NCBI GenBank assembly: GCA_964016885.1
Contig: OZ024760.1
Location: 3,262,189-3,326,188, forward strand
Direction of reading: 5' to 3'
Origin: Eledone cirrhosa
Taxonomy: Eukaryota; Mollusca; Cephalopoda; Octopoda; Eledonidae
Length of the DNA stretch: 64,000 nucleotides
In this document: positions 55,571 through 64,000 of the stretch, in pieces
How positions within the stretch are numbered: position 1 is the first letter of the stretch
Layout: each line of letters starts with the position of its first letter
Notes under the pieces: model-generated
What the model was told of the DNA's origin: nothing
Databases searched by the model: none
Seen by the model: the letters and a program-made list of their open reading frames with translations, nothing else
Program-made: the position numbers and the translations under genes

Positions 55571-56526
55571 TACTGATGGTGGTATTGGGATTGTTAGTGG
55601 TGATGGTGGTATTGGTATTGTTAGTACTGATGGTGGTATTGGTATTGTTAGGGCTGATGGTGGGATTGGTATTGTTAGTACTGATGGTGGTATTGGTATT
55701 GTTAGTGGTGAAGGTGGTATTGGTATTGTTAATAGTGATGGTGTTATTGGTATTGTTAGTACTGATGGTGTTATTGGTATTGTTAGTACTGATGGTGGTA
55801 TTGGTATTGTTAGTGGTGAAGGTGGTATTGGTATTGTTAGTGGTGATGGTGGTATTGGAATTGTTAGTACTGATGGTGATATTGGTATTGTTAGTGGTGA
55901 TGGTGTTATAGGCATTGTTAGTGCTGATGGTGATATTGGTATTGTTAGTGGTGATGGTGGTATTGGTATTGTTAGTACTGATGGTGGTATTGGAATTGTT
56001 AGTACTGGTGGTGGTATTGGTATTGTTAGTACTGATGGTGGTATTGTTACTGTTAGTACTGTTGGTGGTTTGGGTACTGTTAGTACTGTTGGTGGTATTG
56101 GTATTGTTAGTACTGATGGTGGTATTGGTATTCTTAGGGATGATGGTGGTATTGGTATTGTTAGTGCTGATAGTGGTATAGGTATTGTTAGTGCTGATGG
56201 TGGTATTGGTATTGCTGATGGTGGTATTGGTATCGTTAGTACTGATGGTGGTATTGGTATTGTTAGTACTGATGGTGGTATTGGTATTGTTAGTACTGAT
56301 GGTGGCATTGGTATTGTTAGTACTGATGGTGGTATTGGTATTGTTAGAACTGATGGTGGTACTGGTATTGTTAGTACTGATGGTGGTATTGGTATTGTTA
56401 GTGCTGATGGTGGTATTGGTATTGCTGATGGTGGTATTGGTATCGTTAGTACTGATGGTGGTATTGGTATTGTTAGTACTGATAGTGGTATTGGTATTGT
56501 TAGTACTGATGGTGGCATTGGTATTG

Positions 56527-56534
56527 TTAGGCTG
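56527..56534 (+). other. Single-base deletion in a unit
   Basis: GTTAGTGCTGAT is reduced to GTTAGGCTGAT. The same form recurs near 57,631, 57,738 and 63,128, so one ancestral change has spread with the repeats. Confidence 0.75.
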
Positions 56535-56929
56535 ATGGTGGTATTGGTATTGTTAGTGCTGATGGTGGTATTGGTATTGTTAGTGGTGATGGTGGTATTG
56601 GTATTGTTAGTGCTGATGGTGGTATTGGCATTGTTAGTACTGGTGGGGGTATTGGTATTGTTAGTACTGATGGTGGTATTGGTATTGTTAGTACTGATGG
56701 TGGTATTGGTATTATTAGTGCTGATGGTGGTATTGGCATTGTTAGTGCTGATGGTGGTATTGGTATTGTTAGTACTGATGGTGTTATTGGTAATGTTAGT
56801 GCTGATGGTGGGAATGGTATTTTTAGTACTGATGGTGGTATTGGTATTGTTAGTACTGGTGGGGGTATTGGTATTGTTAGTACTGGTGGGGGTATTGGTA
56901 TTGTTAGTACTGGTGGGGGTATTGGTATT

Positions 56930-56943
56930 GCTAGTTTCTGATG
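56930..56943 (+). other. Single-base insertion in a unit
   Basis: AGTACTGATGAT became AGTTTCTGATGAT, a net gain of one base, directly after three STGGG units. The partner is near 63,533. Confidence 0.7.
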
Positions 56944-58517
56944 ATGGTATTGGTATTATTAGTGCTGATGGTGGTATTGGCATTGTTAGTGCTGATGGTG
57001 GTATTGGTATTGTTAGTACTGATGGTGGTATTGGTAATGTTAGTGGCGATGGTGGTATTGGTATTGTTAGTGGTGATGGTGGTATTGGTATTGTTAGTGG
57101 TGATGGTGGTATTGGTATTGTTAGTACTGATGGTGGTATTGTTATTGTTAGTGCTGATGGTGGTATTGGTTTTGTTAGTGGTGATGGTGGTATTGGTATT
57201 GTTAGTACTGATGGTGGTATTGGAATTGTTAGTACAGGTGGTGGTATTGGTATTGTTAGTACTGATGGTGGTATTGGTACTGTTAGTACTGTTGGTTGTA
57301 TTGGTATTGTTAGTACTGATGGTGGTATTGGTATTGTTAGTACTGATGGTGGTATTGGTATTGTTAGTACTGATGGTGGTATTGGTATTGTTAGTGGTGA
57401 TGGTGGTATTGGTATTGTTAGTACTGATGGTGGTATTGGTATTGTTAGTACTGATGGTGGTATTGGTATTGTTAGTACTGATGGTGGTATTGGTATTGTT
57501 AGTGCTGATGGTGGTATTGGTATTGTTAGTGCTGATGGTGGTATTGGTATTGCTGATGGTGGTATTGGTATTGTTAGTACTGATAGTGGTATTGTTATTG
57601 TTAGTACTGATGGTAGTATGGTATTGTTAGGCTGATGGTGGTATTGGTATCGTTAGTGCTGATGGTCGTATTGGTATTGTTAGTACTGATGTTGGTATTG
57701 GTACTGTTAGTACTGATGGTGGTATTGGTATTGTTAGGCTGATGGTGGTATTGGTATTGTTAGTACTGATGGTGGTATTGGTATTGTTATTGCTGATGGT
57801 GGTATTGGTATTGTTAGTGCTGATGGTGGTATTGGTATTGTTAGTGGTGAAGGTGGTATTGGTACTGTTAATGGTGATGGTGTTATCGGTATTGTTAGTA
57901 CTGATGGTGGTATTGGTATTGTTGGTACTGATGGTGATATTGGTATTGTTAGTGGTGAAGGTGGTATTGGTATTGTTAGTGGTGATGGTGGTATTGGTAT
58001 TGTTAGTGGTGAAGGTGGTATTGGTATTGTTAGTGCTGATGGTGGTATTGGTATTGTTAGTGGTGAAGATGGTATTGGTATTGTTAGTGCTGATGGTGGT
58101 ATTGGTATTGTTAGTGGTGAAGGTGGTATTGGTATTGTTAATGGTGATGGTGTTATCGGTATTTTTAGTACTGATGGTGGTATTGGTATTGTTAGTGCTG
58201 ATGGTGGTATTGGTATTGTTGGTACTGATGGTGATATTGGTATTGTTAGTGCTGATGGTGGTATTGGTATTGTTAGTGCTGATGGTGGTATTGGTATTGT
58301 TAGTGCTGATGGTGGTATTGGTATTGTTAGTACTGATGGTGATATTGGTATTGTTAGTGGTGATGGTGGTATTGGTATTGTTAGTGCTGATGGTGGTATT
58401 GGTATTGTTAGTACTGATGGTGGTATTGGTATTGTTAGTACTGATGGTGGTATTGGTATTGTTAGTACTGATGGTGGTATTGTATTGTTAGTACTGATGG
58501 TGGTATTGGTACTGTAA

Positions 58518-61500
58518 GTGCTGATGGTGGTATTGGTATTGTTAGTATTGATGGTGGTATTGGTATTGTTAGTGTTGATGGTGGTATTGGTATTGTTAGT
58601 ACTGATGATGGTATTGTTATTGTTAGTGCTGATTGTGGTATTGGTATTGTTAGTGCTGATTGTGGTATTGGTATTGTTAGTATTGATGGTGGTATTGGTA
58701 TTGTTAGTACTGATGGTGGTATTGGTATTGTTAGTGGCGATGGTGGTATCGGTATTGTTAGTGGTGATGGTGGTATTGGTATTGTTAGTGGAGATGGTGT
58801 TATTGGTATTGTTAGTGCTGATGGTGGTATTGGTATTGTTAGTGGTGATGGTGTTATTGGTATTGTTAGTACTGATGGTGTTATTGGTATTGTTAGTGCT
58901 GATGGTGGTATTGGTATTGTTAGTGCTGATGGTGCTGATGGTGGTATTGGTATTGTTAGTACTGATGGTGGTATTGTTATTGTTAGTGCTGATGGTGTTA
59001 TTGGTACCGTTAGTACTGATGGTGGTATTGGCATTGTTAGTACTGGTGGGGGTATTGGTATAGTTAGTACTGATGGTGGTATTGGTATTGTTAGTACTGA
59101 TGGTGGTATTGGTATTATTAGTGCTGATGGTGGTATTGGTATTGTTAGTGCTGATGGTGGTATTGGTATTGTTAGTACTGATGGTGGTATTGGTATTGTT
59201 AGTGCTGATGGTGGGAATGGTATTGTTAGTACTGATGGTGGTGTTGGTATTGTTAGTACTGATGGTGGTATTGGTATTGGTATTGTTAGTGGCGATGGTG
59301 GTGTTGGTATTGTTAGTACTGACGGTGGTATTGGTATTGTTAGTACTGATGGTGTTATTGGTATTGTTAGTACTGATGGTGGTATTGGTATTGTTAGTGG
59401 TGATGGTGGTATTGGTATTGTTAGTGATGATGGTGGTATTGGTATTGTTAGTGGTGATGGTGGTATTGGTATTGTTAGTGCTGATGGTGGTACTAGTATT
59501 GTTAGTACTGATGGTGATATTGGTATTGTTAGTGCTGATGGTGGTATTGGTATTGTTAGTACTGATGGTGGTATTGGTATTGTTAGTACTGATGGGGGTA
59601 TTGGTATTGTTAGTGCTGATGGTGGTGTTGTTATTGTTAGTACTGTTGGTGGTATTGGTATTGTTAGTGCTGATGGTGGTGTTGGTGTTGTTAGAGTTGA
59701 TGGTGGTATTGGTATTGTTAGTGCTGATGGTGCTGATGGTATTGTTAGTGCTGATGGTGGTAATGGTATTGTTAGTGTTGATGGTGGTATTGGTATTGTT
59801 AGTACTGATGGTGGTATTGGTATTGTTAGTGCTGATGGTGGTATTGGTATTGTTAGTGCTGATGTTGGTATTGGTATTGTTAGTACTGATGGTGGTATTG
59901 GTATTGTTAGTGCTGATGCTGGTATTGGTATTGTTAGTACTGATGGTGGTATTGGTATTGTTAGTACTGATGATGGTATTGTTATTGCTAGTGCTGATTG
60001 TGGTATTGGTATTGTTAGTATTGATGGTGGTATTGGTATTGTTAGTGCTGACGGTGGTATTGGTATTGTTAGTGCTGATGCTGGTATTGGTATTGTTAGT
60101 ACTGATGGTGGTATTGGTATTGTTAGTACTGATGGTGGTATTGGTATTGTTAGTGGTGATGGTGGTATGGGTATTGTTAGTGGTGATGCTGGTATTGGTA
60201 TTGTTAGTACTGATGGTGGTATTGGTATTGTTAGTGGGAATGGTGGTATTGGTATTGTTATTACTGATGGTGTTATTGGTATTGTTAGTACTGATGGTGG
60301 TATTGGTATTGTTAGTGGTGATGGTGGTATTGGTATTGTTAGTGGTGATGGTGTTATAGGTATTGTTAGTGCTGATGGTGGTATTGTTATTGTTAGTGCT
60401 GATGGTGTTATTGGTATTGTTAGTACTGATGGTGGTATTGGTATTGTTAGTACTGATGGTGGTATTGGTATTGTTAGTGGTGATGGTGGTATTGGTATTG
60501 TTAGTGCTGATGGTGGTATTGGTATTGTTAGTGGTGTAGTGGTATTGGTATTGTTAGTACTGATGGTAGTATTGGAATTGTTAGTACTGGTGGTGGTATT
60601 GGTATTGTTAGTGGCGATGGTGGTATTGGTATTGTTAGTGGTGATGGTGTTATTGGTATTGTTAGTGCTGATGGTGGTATTGGTATTGTTAGTGGTGATG
60701 GTGTTATTGGTATTGTTAGTACTGATGGTGGTATTGGTATTGTTAGTGCTGATGGTGGTATTGGTATTGTTAGTGCTGATGGTGCTGATGGTGGTATTAG
60801 TATTGTTAGTACTGATGGTGGTATTGTTATTGTTAGTGCTGATGGTTTTATTGGTACTGTTAGTACTGATGGTGGTATTGGTATTGTTAGTGCTGATGGT
60901 GGTATTGGTATTGCTGATGGTGGTATTGGTATTGTTAGTACTGATGGTGGTATTGGTATTATTAGTGCTGATGGTGGTATTGGCATTGTTAGTGCTGATG
61001 GTGGTATTGGTTTTGTTAGTACTGATGTTGGTATTGGTATTGTTAGTGCTGATGGTGGGAATGGTATTTTTAGTACTGATGGTGGGAATGGTATTTTTAG
61101 TACTGATGGTGGTATTGGTATTGTTTGTGGCGATGGTGTTATTGGTATTGTTAGTGGTGATGGTGGTATTGGTATTGTTAGTACTGATGGTGGTATTGGT
61201 ATTGTTAGTACTGATGGTGTTATTGGTATTCTAAGTACTGATGGTGGTATTGGAATTGTTAGTGGTGATGGTGGTATTGGTATTGTTAGTGGTGATGGTG
61301 TTATCGGTATTGTTAGTGCTGATGGTGGTATTGGTATCGTTAGTGGTGATTGTGGTATTGGTATTGTTAGTACTGATGGTGGTATTGGAATTGTTAGTAC
61401 TGGTGGTGGTATTGGTATTGTTAGTACTGATGGTGGTATTGGTACTGTTAGTACTGTTGGTGGTATTGGTATTGTTAGTACTGATGGTGGTATTGGTATT

Positions 61501-64000
61501 GTTAGTACTGATGGTGGTATTGGCATTGTTAGTACTGATGGTGATATTGGTATTGTTAGTACTGATGGTGGTATTGGTATTGTTAGTACTGATGGTGGTA
61601 TTGGTATTGTTAGTGCTGATGGTGGTATTGGTATTGCTGATGGTGGTATTGGTATCGTTAGTACTGATGGTGGTATTGGTATTGGTAGTACTGATGGTGG
61701 TATTGGTATTGTTAGTGCTGATAGTAGTATTGGTATTGTTAGTGCTGATGGTGGTATTGGTATTGCTGATGGTGGTATTGGTTTTGTTAGTGGTGATGGT
61801 GGTATTTGTATTGTTAGTACTGATGATGGTATTGGTATTGTTAGTACTGATGGTGGTATTGGTATTGTTAGTACTGATGGTAGTATTGGTATTGTTAGTG
61901 GTGATGGTGGTATTGGTATTGTTAGTAATGATGGTGGTATTGGTATTGTTAGTGGTGATGGTGTTATTGGTATTGTTAGTACTGATGGTGCTATTGGTAT
62001 TGTTAGTACTGACGTTGATATTGGTATCGTTAGTACTGATGGTGGTATTGGTATTCTTAGTACTGATGTTGGTATTGGTATTGTTAGTGCTGATGGTGGT
62101 ATTGGTATTGTTAGTGCTGATGGTGGTATTCGTATTCTTAGTACTGATGGTGGTATTGGTATTTTAGTACTGATGGTGGTATTGGGATTGTTAGTGGTGA
62201 TGGTGGTATTGGTATTGTTAGTACTGATGGTGGTATTGGTATTGTTAGGGCTGATGGTGGGATTGGTATTGTTAGTACTGATGGTGGTATTGGTATTGTT
62301 AGTGGTGAAGGTGGTATTGGTATTGTTAATAGTGATGGTGTTATTGGTATTGTTAGTACTGATGGTGTTATTGGTATTGTTAGTACTGATGGTGGTATTG
62401 GTATTGTTAGTGGTGAAGGTGGTATTGGTATTGTTAGTGGTGATGGTGGTATTGGAATTGTTAGTACTGATGGTGATATTGGTATTGTTAGTGGTGATGG
62501 TGTTATAGGCATTGTTAGTGCTGATGGTGATATTGGTATTGTTAGTGGTGATGGTGGTATTGGTATTGTTAGTACTGATGGTGGTATTGGAATTGTTAGT
62601 ACTGGTGGTGGTATTGGTATTGTTAGTACTGATGGTGGTATTGTTACTGTTAGTACTGTTGGTGGTTTGGGTACTGTTAGTACTGTTGGTGGTATAGGTA
62701 TTGTTAGTACTGATGGTGGTATTGGTATTCTTAGTGATGATGGTGGTATTGGTATTGTTAGTGCTGATAGTGGTATAGGTATTGTTAGTGCTGATGGTGG
62801 TATTGGTATTGCTGATGGTGGTATTGGTATCGTTAGTACTGATGGTGGTATTGGTATTGTTAGTACTGATGGTGGTATTGGTATTGTTAGTACTGATGGT
62901 GGCATTGGTATTGTTAGTACTGATGGTGGTATTGGTATTGTTAGAACTGATGGTGGTACTGGTATTGTTAGTACTGATGGTGGTATTGGTATTGTTAGTG
63001 CTGATGGTGGTATTGGTATTGCTGATGGTGGTATTGGTATCGTTAGTACTGATGGTGGTATTGGTATTGTTAGTACTGATAGTGGTATTGGTATTGTTAG
63101 TACTGATGGTGGCATTGGTATTGTTAGGCTGATGGTGGTATTGGTATTGTTAGTGCTGATGGTGGTATTGGTATTGTTAGTGGTGATGGTGGTATTGGTA
63201 TTGTTAGTGCTGATGGTGGTATTGGCATTGTTAGTACTGGTGGGGGTATTGGTATTGTTAGTACTGATGGTGGTATTGGTATTGTTAGTACTGATGGTGG
63301 TATTGGTATTATTAGTGCTGATGGTGGTATTGGCATTGTTAGTGCTGATGGTGGTATTGGTATTGTTAGTACTGATGGTGTTATTGGTAATGTTAGTGCT
63401 GATGGTGGGAATGGTATTTTTAGTACTGATGGTGGTATTGGTATTGTTAGTACTGGTGGGGGTATTGGTATTGTTAGTACTGGTGGGGGTATTGGTATTG
63501 TTAGTACTGGTGGGGGTATTGGTATTGCTAGTTTCTGATGATGGTATTGGTATTATTAGTGCTGATGGTGGTATTGGCATTGTTAGTGCTGATGGTGGTA
63601 TTGGTATTGTTAGTACTGATGGTGGTATTGGTAATGTTAGTGGCGATGGTGGTATTGGTATTGTTAGTGGTGATGGTGGTATTGGTATTGTTAGTGGTGA
63701 TGGTGGTATTGGTATTGTTAGTACTGATGGTGGTATTGTTATTGTTAGTGCTGATGGTGGTATTGGTTTTGTTAGTGGTGATGGTGGTATTGGTATTGTT
63801 AGTACTGATGGTGGTATTGGAATTGTTAGTACAGGTGGTGGTATTGGTATTGTTAGTACTGATGGTGGTATTGGTACTGTTAGTACTGTTGGTTGTATTG
63901 GTATTGTTAGTACTGATGGTGGTATTGGTATTGTTAGTACTGATGGTGGTATTGGTATTGTTAGTACTGATGGTGGTATTGGTATTGTTAGTGGTGATGG
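58518..64000 (+). repeat. Block XII (right-truncated), second copy of the right-hand duplication
   Basis: It repeats block XI at an offset of 6,084 bp at first, 6,138 after a 54-bp gain near 58.8 kb and 6,597 after a further 459-bp segment within about 59.59-60.05 kb. The frameshift indels and GIAD units of block XI recur here at +6,597, so they predate the duplication. The array continues past the window edge. Confidence 0.83.

Larger units (their letters stand above)
52434..58517 (+). repeat. Block XI (6,084 bp), first copy of the right-hand duplication
   Basis: Its length is 0 modulo 3, unlike every earlier complete block, because it carries several extra single-base indels (near 53,939, 55,566, 56,531, 56,936, 57,620, 57,631 and 57,738). 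It also carries six copies of a private 21-bp unit in which GTTAGT is lost (GGIGIAD; near 54,316, 55,039, 55,168, 56,213, 56,424 and 57,552). GGA/STGGG sites lie near 53.98, 54.79, 55.99 and 57.23 kb. Confidence 0.83.
22718..63860 (+). repeat. GGA/STGGG subfamily sites
   Basis: The signature is GGTATTGGAATTG (T to A at a third codon position) followed by ACTGGTGGTGG. It lies near 23.27, 24.46, 27.17, 28.35, 35.50, 36.67, 37.86, 40.83, 42.01, 43.19, 45.50, 46.02, 46.50, 53.98, 54.79, 55.99, 57.23, 60.57, 61.39, 62.59 and 63.83 kb. It was not noticed left of 22.7 kb. It is often followed by GATGGTGCTGATGG, a shortened unit. Confidence 0.75.
1..64000 (+). repeat. 27-bp tandem (satellite/minisatellite) array filling the window
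   Basis: Every line of the window is built from one 27-bp unit. In the frame I call GIV it encodes Gly-Gly-Ile-Gly-Ile-Val-Ser-Thr-Asp, with all nine codons ending in T. Common variants are ACT to GCT (T to A), ACT to GGT/GGC (G), the second GGT to GTT (DGVIGI), GAT to GAA, AGT-ACT to AGG-ATT (VRID) and AGT to AAT (VNGD). Length variants include 21 bp (GGIVSTD, one GGTATT lost), 30 bp (IVSIVS) and 33 bp (GIGIGIV near 50,258 and 53,137). Orientation never changes. Neither array edge is inside the window. No stretch of more than a few bases falls outside the pattern, so there are no gene-free gaps to describe separately. Function is unknown; satellite DNA is the default reading. Confidence 0.97.
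51660..64000 (+). repeat. Large duplication, 6,084 to 6,597-bp offset
   Basis: 51.66-57.40 kb is repeated from 57.74 kb to the window end. The offset grows from 6,084 to 6,138 to 6,597 through gains of 54 and 459 bp in the second copy (or losses in the first). Both are multiples of 27. Confidence 0.85.

Noticed and set aside
55541..63580. Minus-strand frames of 480 residues at 55,541-56,983 and 62,138-63,580 as a conserved gene pair.
   Set aside because: They are identical because of the 6,597-bp duplication, and their mixed TNT and TIPIPP composition comes from crossing indels in the repeat.
1..64000. Giant genes encoding MVVLVLLVL-repeat proteins of up to 3,659 residues on the + strand.
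   Set aside because: An ATG in every unit and a stop-free register make these open frames automatic. The product would be almost wholly hydrophobic with no domain, and stops occur wherever a TTA or CTG-TAA variant arises.
1..64000. RTX-type calcium-binding nonapeptide (GGxGxDxUx), suggested by the nine-residue GGIGIVSTD repeat.
   Set aside because: The GGxG start and period match, but the Asp that follows GGxGx in RTX is Val here and the only Asp directly precedes GG. The 21- and 30-bp variants also break the nine-residue period.
1..64000. CRISPR array.
   Set aside because: There are no unique spacers; repeat units adjoin directly and differ only by a few substitutions.
1..64000. Telomeric repeat, because of G/T-rich strand and GTTAGG in some units.
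   Set aside because: TTAGG appears only in variant units (VRID and the GTTAGGCTGAT deletions), not as a short perfect repeat. The 27-bp unit and internal variation do not fit a telomerase product. A subtelomeric location cannot be excluded.
1..64000. Transposon or insertion sequence as the carrier of the moving modules.
   Set aside because: Module ends lie within ordinary units, with no terminal inverted repeats, target-site duplications or transposase-like sequence.

Overview
The whole window is one uninterrupted tandem array of a 27-bp minisatellite-like unit. All units lie in the same orientation, and I see no unique sequence, RNA gene, mobile element, promoter, terminator or ordinary gene anywhere. 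The consensus unit has 9 G, 12 T, 5 A and 1 C on the + strand. Read in one frame it gives the nonapeptide GGIGIVSTD. About 2,400 units are present, and the array runs past both window ends. No marker identifies the organism. A satellite of this size with layered higher-order structure is most familiar from eukaryotic chromosomes assembled with long reads, but that is inference.

The array is hierarchical. Base units are 27 bp, with recurring 21-, 30- and 33-bp length variants, all multiples of three. Above them are longer modules. A 498-633-bp 'H module' bounded by a GGHGVV unit and an SAGGGTGVV unit occurs 14 times between 4,557 and 44,356, including a stub and one copy whose end unit has decayed. 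A second family, marked by a synonymous GGA codon followed by STGGG, occurs only to the right of 22.7 kb. Above these is a block structure. Eleven copies of a junction, a unit lacking one G followed 33 bp later by TAA, cut the array into twelve blocks ending at 12,062, 22,717, 26,616, 34,943, 36,118, 40,278, 41,453, 45,058, 49,398, 52,433 and 58,517; the last block is cut by the window edge. Large segmental duplications overlie this, with offsets of about 6,737-6,758, 10,655, 3,899, 5,335 (with a nested 1,175) and 6,084-6,597 bp.

Regions: 1-22.7 kb contains H-module family sequence rich in DGVIGI, VRID and IRIV variants. From 22.7 to 45 kb the H and GGA/STGGG families are interleaved in recently duplicated blocks. 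From 45 to 64 kb only the second family remains. The last ~10 kb is the most degenerate part, with several single-base indels and a private 21-bp variant (GIAD).

The very long open frames on both strands follow from the unit. Every consensus codon has the form purine-N-T, so two frames per strand lack stops and few single substitutions can create one. I therefore annotate no protein-coding gene. The coding-like regularities (triplet-preserving indels, self-contained block frames, ATGA-overlapping minus-strand frames, splice-like motifs) are recorded as hypotheses with tests.
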